Below, piece by piece: positions 46,474 through 54,535 of a stretch of DNA of 64,000 nt. The position numbers and the translations under genes are program-made. The stretch is from Akkermansia massiliensis. GTDB lineage: Bacteria; Verrucomicrobiota; Verrucomicrobiia; Verrucomicrobiales; Akkermansiaceae. The notes under the pieces are model-generated. The model was given only the letters and a program-made list of their open reading frames with translations, was not told the origin of the DNA and did not search any database. Each line of letters starts with the position of its first letter. Within the stretch, counting starts at the first letter, position 1. The stretch spans positions 992,001-1,056,000 of the forward strand of contig NZ_JAMGSI010000001.1 in the NCBI RefSeq assembly GCF_023516715.1. Reading direction: 5' to 3'.

Positions 46474-46764
46474 GGAAACGGAGCTTTCAACTTGTTTTGT
46501 GTAAACAAGAGCGTCCCGGTTTGCGCCTTTCTATCTTCTTTTTCCATTCCGCGCCGTTAACGGTAAAAAACGGTATCATGCTCCATGGCCGTGAATTGCT
46601 CAAGTTATCCTGTTTTCCCCGGAGGAAGACCGCCCGGAGAGTGGAAAACTGTTGGAAAAGGAGCGGCGGAAACTGTCTTTCTGCCTTACGCTTGCCGGAA
46701 GGCCCGGGAAATATATGGCAGGAGAGGGCATGCCCAAGGCTTCACATCCCTGTTGCAGGTCTTG

Positions 46765-48186
46765 TCAGGCCAGGGAGATTTCTCCCTGGATGTCCTCGGC
46801 CTCCGGTTCCGGGAGCGCGGGTTCCCGGACGGGGGCCGTTTCCGAGGCGGGGGATTGCTCCGTTCTGGTGTTGATGGCTTCCAGAATCAGTTCCACCGTG
46901 CGTTCCAGGCCGTAGTCGGACGTGTTGACGCACAAGTCGTAGAGGCGGGCGTTGCCCAGCTCCTGCCCGGTATAGTGCAGGCAGTGGGTACGGCGGCGGG
47001 AATCCATGAGGTCCATGGCTTTGGCTGCTCCGCCAGGCTTCACCCCGTAGTTTTCAGTGACGCGCTGCATGCGCGTGGCCCGGTCCGCATGAAGGAATAC
47101 GCTGAACAGGTTGGGCCTCCCTTTCAGGATGAAATTGGCGCAGCGCCCCACAATGACGCAGGCCTGCCGGGCCGTGATGTCCCGGATAACTTTGCTCTGG
47201 GCCAGGAAGGTGGCGTCTTCCGGTGGCAGTTCCTCCGCCGTGTAAGCGTAGTTCTGCGCATAGAGTTCATGCAGGAAGCGGCTGGAAAGCTGCTGTTCGT
47301 GCTTGCGGATGTAGTCCGGAGTAAGGCCGCTTTGGGAGGCGGTCAGGTAGACCAGTTCCGAGTCGTAGAATTGAAGGCCCAGCCGCTCCGCAATCATTTT
47401 GCCGATGGCATGGCCGCCGGAGCCGTATTCCCGGTCAATGGAGATGACCAGGGGGGCGTCCGGCGCGTAAGCGGCTGTTTGCGCCAGCGGAAGGACTTCT
47501 CCTGCGGCTCCGGGGCGTGCCAGCCGTTCCAGCAGCCTGTCCGGCCAGAAGACGTGCCTGTTGAAAAAACGGACGATCATGCCCACCAGAACGGCGGCCA
47601 CCATGGTTCCTTCCCGTATGCCCGTCAATCCGGGCAGGAACATGAAGGAGCAGGCTAGGCCGATGCAGACGAGCGTGCAGTCCACACTGGTTTTAACGGC
47701 TCCGAATTCCCATTTGAAGAGTTTGACGAAGGCCAGGCTCATGCCTTCCGCCGCTAGCAGAACGGCATCCGCCTTGACTTGCAGAAAGACGCCGAATCCA
47801 ATGACGGCGCAGCTGAACAGGCAGAGGATTACGGACCAGAGGTATCCGGACGGTTCCAGGGGAGCCATCAGCCACATGGAGAAGTCCGTCAAGGCGCCGA
47901 AGATAAAGACGACGGGAATCTGGAGCAGATGCGCCGGACGGAATTGCCTTTTCAGCAGGGCCGCCTGCACGGCGACAAAGCTCAGATGCATCAGGATGGT
48001 GACGGTTCCCATCGTCAGCGGGAGCGCCAGGCTGAGCACATACGGCGTGCAGGAGATGGGGGAGACGCCCAGGTTAGCCTTGGCGGACAGGGCGATGCCC
48101 AGGGACATGATGAAGAGCGCCACGATCAGGACGAAGCAGCGCAGGATGTGTTCTCCAATGCTTCTCCGGACGTGATGATCTGCCAT
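46765..48186 (-). CDS. Fusion of a YczE-like membrane protein and a cytidylate-kinase-like domain
   Basis: A 473-residue protein started at the ATG at 48186 (MADHHVRRSIGEHILRC). Residues 10-220 hold about five to six hydrophobic helices with the pattern MSLGIALSAKANLGVSPISC of YczE/DUF6198-type membrane proteins. After a short linker comes a cytoplasmic P-loop domain like Cytidylate_kin2: ISIDREYGSGGHAIGKMIAE (nucleotide loop at about 250-262), LGLQFYDSELV, RQACVIVGRCANFILKGRPN and IFLHADRATRMQRV-type LID (here FSVFLHADRATRMQRV). The order transporter-then-kinase suggests that a substrate imported or sensed by the first half is acted on by the second. The substrate of these kinase-like domains is unknown. 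Confidence 0.82.
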   Translation of the reverse strand: MADHHVRRSIGEHILRCFVLIVALFIMSLGIALSAKANLGVSPISCTPYVLSLALPLTMGTVTILMHLSFVAVQAALLKRQFRPAHLLQIPVVFIFGALTDFSMWLMAPLEPSGYLWSVILCLFSCAVIGFGVFLQVKADAVLLAAEGMSLAFVKLFKWEFGAVKTSVDCTLVCIGLACSFMFLPGLTGIREGTMVAAVLVGMIVRFFNRHVFWPDRLLERLARPGAAGEVLPLAQTAAYAPDAPLVISIDREYGSGGHAIGKMIAERLGLQFYDSELVYLTASQSGLTPDYIRKHEQQLSSRFLHELYAQNYAYTAEELPPEDATFLAQSKVIRDITARQACVIVGRCANFILKGRPNLFSVFLHADRATRMQRVTENYGVKPGGAAKAMDLMDSRRRTHCLHYTGQELGNARLYDLCVNTSDYGLERTVELILEAINTRTEQSPASETAPVREPALPEPEAEDIQGEISLA

Positions 48187-48430
48187 GATACCGGATGTTA
48201 GCTTTTCTGTCAGCGTCAAGTCAAGGGTTCAGGGAGAATGAGGCGGTTTTTTCCTTTTCCCCCTCCTCCGTTGTTTGCCGTTCCTGAGGTTGCCCGCCAT
48301 AAGCAGGTGGGTATAGCCTGATGAACGGCCTCATGGCTGCGCCGTACTTTCCAGCAGGGAAGGAAAGAGAACCGGTCTTGTAAAAGGGAGCCGTTTTATC
48401 TATGCTGCAGGGGGATTCCGGTTCAAGCTT

Positions 48431-48934
48431 ATGTCCAAAAAGAAGGAGAAGGAGGCGAAGACGAACGCCATGCGCCTGCTGGATATGCTGCATGTCCCTT
48501 ACAGGCATTATTCCTATGGGTGCCGCGAGTTTGTGGACGCGTGGCATACGGCGCAGGCTCTGGGGCTGCCGGCGGAAAAGATGTACAAGACGCTGGTGAC
48601 GGAGGGCGCGCCGCGGCAGTATTACGTGTTCGTGATTCCCATCGGCGCGGAGCTTTCCTTGAAGAAGGCGGCGCGTGCCGTGGGAGCCAAGGCTCTTTCC
48701 ATGCTTCCTGTGAAGGATATTACCACCGTAACGGGGTACGTGCGCGGAGGCTGCACCGCTCTGGGAATGAAGAGGAAGTATCCCGCCGTGATTGATTCCA
48801 GCGCGGAGGCTCTGCCGGAGATGGTGGTGAGCGGCGGACGCCTGGGATGCCAGATTGAATTGAGCCCTGTGGATTTATGCCGTGCGGCGGAGGGCTCTTT
48901 TGCTGATGTGGCGGAGATTCCCTCCTCGTTGTGA
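48431..48934 (+). CDS. ybaK: Cys-tRNA(Pro)/Cys-tRNA(Cys) deacylase YbaK
   Basis: A 167-residue trans-editing enzyme that hydrolyses misacylated Cys-tRNA(Pro). Family segments are KTNAMRLLDMLHVPYRHYSY, DAWHTAQALGLPAEKMYKTL (with the catalytic Lys of the YbaK-type site), VIPIGAELSLKKAARAVGAK and GYVRGGCTALGMKRKYP. The start lies downstream of a gap of about 240 bp that divides it from the divergent kinase fusion. The next gene, an amidotransferase, starts 96 bp later. Confidence 0.95.
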   Translation: MSKKKEKEAKTNAMRLLDMLHVPYRHYSYGCREFVDAWHTAQALGLPAEKMYKTLVTEGAPRQYYVFVIPIGAELSLKKAARAVGAKALSMLPVKDITTVTGYVRGGCTALGMKRKYPAVIDSSAEALPEMVVSGGRLGCQIELSPVDLCRAAEGSFADVAEIPSSL

Positions 48935-49030
48935 TTTCCATTGTCCCGGAAATGCGGACGGAACGCGGTAAAAAGCTTTTCCCGGAGGATTTTTTTCTAT
49001 ATTCCTGTTGCGGTCCATTCCTCCGTTGCC

Positions 49031-49747
49031 ATGAGTAGCCGTTCCCACTCCCGTACCTGCCTGGCCCTTTGCCATGTGGCTTTTGAAGATCTTGGCACGC
49101 TGGAGCCCCTTTTCAGGAGCAGGGGTTTTCAAATCCGGTACGTCCAGGCAGGCGCTCCGTATCCTTCCGTTCAGGAGTGGCTGGGGGCTGATTGTTGCGT
49201 AGTGCTGGGCGGTCCCGTGGGGGTGGGGGATGTGGAACGGTATCCCTATCTGAAGACGGAGCTGGATTTGGTCCGCATGCGTCTGGAGCGTCAACTGCCT
49301 TTGCTGGGCGTCTGCCTTGGCGCTCAAATGATGGCCCATGCCCTCGGCGCCCGGGTTTATCCCGGTACGGCCAGGGAAATAGGGTGGGGGCGCATATCCC
49401 TGACGGAGGCCGGGCGCCTGTCTCCTCTCCGCCATTTGGAGGGAACACCCGTTCTGCATTGGCATGGGGATACGTTTGACGTGCCTTCCGGAGCGCGTCT
49501 GCTGGCGTCTACGGAGATTACCCCGCATCAGGCCTTTTGCGCAGGGAAGCATGCGCTGGCTCTCCAGTTTCATGTGGAGGCGGACGTTTCCCGGATGGAG
49601 GAGTGGCTGACCGGGCATGCCTGTGAATTGATGGCCGCCGGGACGGATATTTGCGGGCTCCGGGCGGCTTCCGTACGTAACGGAACCCTGCTGGCCGGGC
49701 GCGCCGCGCTTTGCATGAATGAATGGATGGAGGCTGCCGGCTTATGA
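49031..49747 (+). CDS. Class I glutamine amidotransferase-like protein
   Basis: A 238-residue protein; the ATG at 49031 (MSSRSHSRTCLALCHVAFED) is used, 90 bp inside the widest open frame. The class I triad is present: nucleophile Cys in GVCLGAQMMAHAL, and His/Glu in LQFHVEAD. The N-terminal part resembles GuaA-like amidotransferases (VVLGGPVGVGDVERYPYLKTE). As there is no synthetase domain, its partner or substrate is unknown. The stop overlaps the next start by 4 bp (ATGA). Confidence 0.88.
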   Translation: MSSRSHSRTCLALCHVAFEDLGTLEPLFRSRGFQIRYVQAGAPYPSVQEWLGADCCVVLGGPVGVGDVERYPYLKTELDLVRMRLERQLPLLGVCLGAQMMAHALGARVYPGTAREIGWGRISLTEAGRLSPLRHLEGTPVLHWHGDTFDVPSGARLLASTEITPHQAFCAGKHALALQFHVEADVSRMEEWLTGHACELMAAGTDICGLRAASVRNGTLLAGRAALCMNEWMEAAGL

Positions 49748-50235
49748 GAAGAAAAGACAGGGAAGTAATCCGTCACGCGGATTTGCTGGATATGGTCGCC
49801 CGGTTCAAGGTGTGCCGCCTGGGATTGTGGGACGGCAGGGAGGTGTACGTAGTGCCCCTCAATTTCGGTTATGAAGAACGGGATGGTTCCCTGAATCTGT
49901 TTTTCCACTGCGCCCGGGAAGGGAGGAAGCTGGATATCCTGCAAACCCGCCCGGAGGTCTCTTTTGAGATGGACGGGGACCATGTGCTGATGGAGGGGGA
50001 TACCCCGTGCCGGTACAGTTATGCCTACGGCTGCGTCATGGGCCGGGGCGTCGTCGAGTTCCTGCGGGAAGATGAGGAAAAAATCCATGCCTTGAGCCGC
50101 ATCATGCTGCACCAGACGGGGCGAGAGGCGGCTTTTACCCCCGGCATGGTCTGTGCCGTATATGTTCTGCGTCTCAGGGTGGAATCCATCAGCGGCAAGC
50201 TTCATGCGTGTCCGGAACCTCCTCCTGCCTGTTGA
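49744..50235 (+). CDS. Pyridoxamine 5'-phosphate oxidase-family flavin-binding protein (Nim-like)
   Basis: A 163-residue protein, start ATG at 49744 in ATGA overlap with the amidotransferase stop. It shows the split-barrel FMN-binding fold: RFKVCRLGLWDGREVYVVPL, LNLFFHCAREGRKLDIL and VSFEMDGDHV, then GCVMGRGVVEFL. Members of this group include NimA-type nitroreductases and haem-degrading proteins; the exact reaction cannot be assigned. It is followed after 10 bp by the second TIGR02206-type gene. Confidence 0.85.
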   Translation: MRRKDREVIRHADLLDMVARFKVCRLGLWDGREVYVVPLNFGYEERDGSLNLFFHCAREGRKLDILQTRPEVSFEMDGDHVLMEGDTPCRYSYAYGCVMGRGVVEFLREDEEKIHALSRIMLHQTGREAAFTPGMVCAVYVLRLRVESISGKLHACPEPPPAC

Positions 50236-50245
50236 CGGATTTTGT

Positions 50246-50938
50246 ATGTCTGGAGAAATCGCACCCCTGTTTATCCGCTGGAGCCTGCCGCACTGGGCGG
50301 CCTTGGGCGTCGTGGCTCTGGCCGCGGGGGGGCTCCTGTGGGGCTGCCGGAGGCTCAGGATGGAAAAACGCGTGCTGATCGGGAAGGCGCTGGGCGCCGT
50401 CTTCCTGCTGACTTTCCTGATTGAAACGTTCGGGCGCATTGTTAGGGAACACTGGGAGCCCTGGCAGGACAGGCTTCCGCTGCACTTTTGCAGCCTGATG
50501 ACGCTGGTGTGCTTTATCGCCCTGTGGTTTCGCAAGCCCTGGGCGTGCGCCGTGGCGTATTTCGGCGTGCTGACGGCGAGCGTCCAGGGGCTGATTACCC
50601 CCATGCTTTACGACGGCTTTCCCTCCGCCGCGTTCTTCGCCTTCTTTGTGGGGCACGGGCTTTTATTGATTTCCGCCCTTTATCTTCCCGTCGTCTTGGG
50701 ATGGCGCGCGCGTCCGTGGGATGACGTGAAAACGCTGGGCTTGTGCGACGCCTACCTGCTTCTGATTATTCCGGTGAACGTGTGGCTCGGAACGAATTAC
50801 GGTTTTACCCGGTATGCTCCGGCCGGGACCGTGCTGGAATATTTCGGCCCCGCTCCGTGGTATCTGCTGACGCTTCAGCTTCCGGCCCTGGCCATTCTGC
50901 GGCTGCTGTACCTGACTGTCCGCATCAGGGAAAAGTAG
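50246..50938 (+). CDS. TIGR02206/YwaF-family membrane protein (copy 2)
   Basis: A 230-residue membrane protein starting at ATG 50246 (MSGEIAPLFIRWSLPHWAAL), with about six hydrophobic segments. It has the same hallmarks as the copy at 28839-29558: LPLHFCSLMTLVCFIALW, HGLLLISALYLPVVLGW, IPVNVWLGTNYGFT and APWYLLTLQLPALAILRLL, so the two are paralogues. It is the last gene of a plus-strand run ybaK - amidotransferase - flavin protein - YwaF. Function unknown. Confidence 0.9.
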   Translation: MSGEIAPLFIRWSLPHWAALGVVALAAGGLLWGCRRLRMEKRVLIGKALGAVFLLTFLIETFGRIVREHWEPWQDRLPLHFCSLMTLVCFIALWFRKPWACAVAYFGVLTASVQGLITPMLYDGFPSAAFFAFFVGHGLLLISALYLPVVLGWRARPWDDVKTLGLCDAYLLLIIPVNVWLGTNYGFTRYAPAGTVLEYFGPAPWYLLTLQLPALAILRLLYLTVRIREK

Positions 50939-50985
50939 GCAGGGCGTGGGCACAGCGTTTCCCATATCCGGAGCCCCATCGGTTC

Positions 50986-52122
50986 CTATTTCAGCGTTTT
51001 CAGGTCTTCCTTCGTGAACAGGTGGATGTCCTTTTCACGGGCATGGCGTATCTTTTCCGCCCATTCCGCATCCGCCAGCAGGGCGCGCCCTACGGCAATG
51101 AGGTCGAACTCCCCGGCTTTCAGCCGTTCCACCAGTGGTTCCACACTGGCGGCCTCCGCTTCCGGGCCGCCGTCAAAGGCATTCGTAAAATCCCCCTTGA
51201 GTCCCACGGAACCGACGGAGATGGAGGGCTTTCCAGTAAGCTTCTTGGTCCAGCCGGCCAGGTTGAGGCGGGAACCTTCAAACTCCGGTTCCCAGAACCG
51301 GCGCGTGGAACAGTCAAAAATGTCCACGCCCGCTTCCGTCAGGGGTGTCAGAAAATCTTCCAGTTCCACGGGGGTGTGCGCCAGCTTGGCATCGTAATGG
51401 CCGGTTTTCCATTGGGAGAAGCGGAAGATGATGGGGAACTGGCTGCCGACCGCCTTGCGTACGGCATGGACAATGCTGCTGGCAAAACGGGTGCGGCCCA
51501 CCAGGTCTCCGCCGTATTCGTCCGTGCGCCTGTTGGTCTCCTTCCAGAAAAACTGGTCGATCAGGTAGCCGTGCGCTCCATGCAGTTCCACACCGTCAAA
51601 GCCCAGCCGTTTGGCATCCGCCGCGGCGCGCGCGAAAGCGTCGATGACTTCTTCAATCTTGGCGATGCTCATGGGCTCCGCCGTTTGTTCCAGCGTGTTC
51701 ACGTCAATTCCGGATGGTCCGATGGGAGGCAGTTCCGGATTGGGCAGGTTCTCTCCCTTGAAGGGCCGGGCCATGCCCACGTGCCAAAGCTGGGGGGCTA
51801 TTTTGCAATCCGTGGTATGAACGGCTTCCAACACCTTTTTCCATCCCCGCAGGGAGGCCCCGCCGAAGAAATTGGGGTAATTGGAGGAAGGGGAGGCGCT
51901 GGGTTCGTCAATAAAGGTGCCCTCCGTGATGATGAGCCCTACTTCATGTTTTGCCCGGCTCTTGTAATAGGCGGCCACCTGGTCCGTAGGAACCCCGCTG
52001 GGAGAAAATCCCCGGGTCATGGCCGGGAGAACGATGCGGGTGGGAGTGTCGAGCTTGCGTGAATGAAAAGGCTGGAACAGAATTTCCATGTCCCTGATCT
52101 TGAGTTCGTCCTGTGCGTTCAT
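50986..52122 (-). CDS. NADH:flavin oxidoreductase, old-yellow-enzyme family
   Basis: A 378-residue FMN-dependent TIM-barrel enzyme. I place the start at ATG 52122 (MNAQDELKIRDMEILFQPFH); ATG at 52089 (MEILFQPFHSRKLD) begins the conserved domain directly and is an alternative. Family motifs: NRIVLPAMTR-type start (TPTRIVLPAMTRGF), PQLWHVGMARPFKG, DGVELHGAHGYLIDQFFWKETNRRTDEYGG (the His/active-site block; only parts quoted as DGVELHGAHGYLIDQF). The late VGSVGLKGDF and VGRALLADAEWAEKIR mark the flavin-binding part. Substrates of this group are activated alkenes and nitro compounds. Confidence 0.92.
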   Translation of the reverse strand: MNAQDELKIRDMEILFQPFHSRKLDTPTRIVLPAMTRGFSPSGVPTDQVAAYYKSRAKHEVGLIITEGTFIDEPSASPSSNYPNFFGGASLRGWKKVLEAVHTTDCKIAPQLWHVGMARPFKGENLPNPELPPIGPSGIDVNTLEQTAEPMSIAKIEEVIDAFARAAADAKRLGFDGVELHGAHGYLIDQFFWKETNRRTDEYGGDLVGRTRFASSIVHAVRKAVGSQFPIIFRFSQWKTGHYDAKLAHTPVELEDFLTPLTEAGVDIFDCSTRRFWEPEFEGSRLNLAGWTKKLTGKPSISVGSVGLKGDFTNAFDGGPEAEAASVEPLVERLKAGEFDLIAVGRALLADAEWAEKIRHAREKDIHLFTKEDLKTLK

Positions 52123-52206
52123 GAGAATAAAAGGCGTTATATCTGAAGCGGCCCGGATATGGGCCGGGATGATACAGGTATGAGACACTTTCCGGCCTCC
52201 TCCCGT

Positions 52207-52857
52207 TCATCCCTGATGCTGGCTGTGGATCATTGATTCGTTTGAGGCAGGACTCCCCTCAACCGCATTTGCCGGAAGAGACAGGAAATTCCGGAGCAGG
52301 GACTTCCCGTCCGGCGTCAGGATGGATTCCGGATGAAACTGGATGCCGTAAAGGGGGCGGGACCTGTGGCGAATGGCCTGGATGTTTCCCCCGGAATCCC
52401 TTGCGGTGACGACCAGTTCCTCCGGCCAGGGAGTGGCGGCAAGACGCCAGGAATGGTACAGGCCTGCGGGGAATTCCTCCGGCAGCCCCTCCAGAAGGGG
52501 GCAGCTCTCCGTCCGGCGTATGGGTTCACGGACCCCGTGAAGCGGCTGGGAGAGATGTTCCAGCCGGGCCCCGAAGCGTATGCCCAGGATCTGGTGCCCC
52601 AGGCATACGCCCAGCACCGGAGTGCAGGGGGGCAGGCGGTCCAGAAGGCGGAAGGTTGCCTGGTGGCATTCGTCCTCCACCGTTCCGGGCCCGGGGGACA
52701 GGATGAGTTTTTCTGCCGCCTGAACCGCCTGTTCCAGTTCCGGCGAAAGGTTGGAGACCACGCGCGGAACGGCCATTCCCGTCACTCTGACGAGTTCCGC
52801 GAGATTCCAGGTAAAGGAATCCCGGTGGTCGATGATCCAGACGTTCGGTTGACTCAT
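52207..52857 (-). CDS. pabA: Aminodeoxychorismate synthase, glutamine amidotransferase subunit
   Basis: A 216-residue glutaminase for PABA (folate) synthesis. Start ATG 52857 (MSQPNVWIIDHRDSFTWNLA). Motifs: DHRDSFTWNL, LILSPGPGTVEDE, GVCLGHQILG (Cys), YGIQFHPESILTP (His, Glu). It lies divergent from pabB with about 30 bp between the starts, so both must share a promoter region. The same protein could also serve anthranilate synthase, as TrpG/PabA are alike, but the pabB-pabC partners favour PABA. Confidence 0.9.
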   Translation of the reverse strand: MSQPNVWIIDHRDSFTWNLAELVRVTGMAVPRVVSNLSPELEQAVQAAEKLILSPGPGTVEDECHQATFRLLDRLPPCTPVLGVCLGHQILGIRFGARLEHLSQPLHGVREPIRRTESCPLLEGLPEEFPAGLYHSWRLAATPWPEELVVTARDSGGNIQAIRHRSRPLYGIQFHPESILTPDGKSLLRNFLSLPANAVEGSPASNESMIHSQHQG

Positions 52858-52887
52858 GGCGCGCACATGATAGAATAATTCCCGCCA

Positions 52888-53904
52888 ATGTACACACGGG
52901 AAGAAACCATCCTCCGCATGAATGCCCTGGGCCGTGCGGAACGTCCGTTCTTCTTTGTGATCTCCCATGATCTGGAGCACAACCTCCTGTTTGAGCTTCC
53001 GGAAACGGGGCACGAACGTATGGCGGCTTTTTCCCTGCCGCTGGGAGGCATGGGGGAGCAGGGCAACTGGCCGCCGCTTCCGGAACGGCTGCGGTTCATC
53101 CCTTCCCCCTGTTCCATGGCCCGGTATGCGGCGTCCTTCGCCTCCGTCCGGAACCATCTGATGAGGGGGGACTCCTACCTGCTGAATTTATGCGTGGCGA
53201 CCCCCGTGGAAACCAACCTGACGCTGCGCCATCTGTTCCGGTTCGCACGGGCTCCCTACCGGATGCTGCTGGGGCCGGACGCCCGTGTTCCCGGCGTGCA
53301 TGGCCGCAGCTGCGTCTGCTTCTCTCCGGAACCGTTTGTCACGGTACGCGGGCGGTCCATTTCCACGTTTCCGATGAAGGGAACGGCTCCTGCCGCCACG
53401 CCGGAAGCCCGCGACTGGCTGGAGACGGATGAAAAGGAAAACCGGGAATCCGCCACCATTGTGGACCTGATGCGCAATGATCTCTCCATGGTGGCGGCAG
53501 ATGTGCAAGTCAGGCGCTACCGCTACATCAGCCCGGTAAAAACGCGCGGAAGAACCATCCTGCAATGCAGTTCCGAGATTTCAGGCCGCCTGCCGGAAGA
53601 CTGGCGTTCCCGCCTGGGGGAAATCCTGCTGAAGCTGCTGCCCGCCGGGAGTGTGACCGGAGCGCCCAAGGAGGCCACCTGCCGGGCCATTGCGGAGGCG
53701 GAGGACATGGAGCGGGGGTTTTACACCGGGATTTTCGGTTTCTTCAACGGGCGGGATTTGGATTCCGCCGTCGCCATCCGCTTCATGGAAGAGGATGAAA
53801 AGGGAATGGTGTACAAAAGCGGAGGCGGCATCACCGTCATGAGCCGCATGGAAGATGAATACCGGGAAGCTATTGCCAAAGTTTATGTGCCGTTTGATTT
53901 TTGA
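52888..53904 (+). CDS. pabB: Aminodeoxychorismate synthase, component I
   Basis: A 338-residue chorismate-binding enzyme that aminates chorismate with ammonia from PabA. It is a short type without the full N-terminal domain. The signature segments are RNHLMRGDSYLLNLC, FPMKGTAPAA (the PIKGT-type Lys loop), IVDLMRNDLSMVA, LPAGSVTGAPKEATCRAI and YKSGGGITVMS. The next gene, pabC-like, starts inside its last 20 bp. The length is clearly shorter than E. coli PabB (about 450). Confidence 0.93.
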   Translation: MYTREETILRMNALGRAERPFFFVISHDLEHNLLFELPETGHERMAAFSLPLGGMGEQGNWPPLPERLRFIPSPCSMARYAASFASVRNHLMRGDSYLLNLCVATPVETNLTLRHLFRFARAPYRMLLGPDARVPGVHGRSCVCFSPEPFVTVRGRSISTFPMKGTAPAATPEARDWLETDEKENRESATIVDLMRNDLSMVAADVQVRRYRYISPVKTRGRTILQCSSEISGRLPEDWRSRLGEILLKLLPAGSVTGAPKEATCRAIAEAEDMERGFYTGIFGFFNGRDLDSAVAIRFMEEDEKGMVYKSGGGITVMSRMEDEYREAIAKVYVPFDF

Positions 53905-54499
53905 AACCGTCAAATGGGAGGATGGCGCTCCCTGCCTGCTCCCCTGGCATCAGCGGAGGGTGGAAGCCGCCATGAACCTTCACGGAGCGGAAGGCTCCGC
54001 CGTTCCCGATCTGGCCTCCGTGCTGGCGGCCTGTCCGGGGCCGGAAGGCCGCGGCATTTACAAATGCCATATCACGTATGATACGCAGGGAAAGGCGTGC
54101 CGTCCCGTCTTTGAACCTTACCGTCCCCGGCTGGTGAAAAGGTTGGCATGCGTGGAAATTCCACGGCTGGATTACTTCTGCAAGTGGGAGGACCGGACGG
54201 AGCTTCAGGCGGCAGGGCTGGGGTTGGGAGAGGATGAAGAAGTGCTGATCCTCCGGCACGGGCAGGTGACGGATACGCGGTACAGCAACGTCGTGTTCGG
54301 GGACGGCTCCTCCTGGGTGACTCCGGAAACTTTTCTGCTTCCCGGCACCAAGCGCGCATTCCTGCTGGCATGCGGAGCCATTGAAGAGCTTTCCATCAAA
54401 GCGGAGGATATAAAAAAATTCCGCTTCTGTTCCCTGATTAACGCCATGCTGGACCCCGGCGACGTGGTGGTGCGGACGGAGGATATCGTCTATCCTTAA
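53885..54499 (+). CDS. pabC: Aminotransferase class IV, 4-amino-4-deoxychorismate lyase-like
   Basis: A 204-residue PLP enzyme of the branched-chain/PabC fold, start ATG 53885 (MCRLIFETVKWEDG), overlapping pabB by 20 bp. Visible motifs: LLPWHQRRVEAAM, IYKCHITYD with the PLP Lys at the expected place, VTDTRYSNVVFGDG and PETFLLPGTKRAFLL. It likely converts aminodeoxychorismate to p-aminobenzoate and pyruvate. The protein is shorter than E. coli PabC (269). Strong context with pabA and pabB. Confidence 0.87.
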   Translation: MCRLIFETVKWEDGAPCLLPWHQRRVEAAMNLHGAEGSAVPDLASVLAACPGPEGRGIYKCHITYDTQGKACRPVFEPYRPRLVKRLACVEIPRLDYFCKWEDRTELQAAGLGLGEDEEVLILRHGQVTDTRYSNVVFGDGSSWVTPETFLLPGTKRAFLLACGAIEELSIKAEDIKKFRFCSLINAMLDPGDVVVRTEDIVYP

Positions 54500-54535
54500 C
54501 CGGTTTTATAAATTTATATATTACAGGAGCATGAT

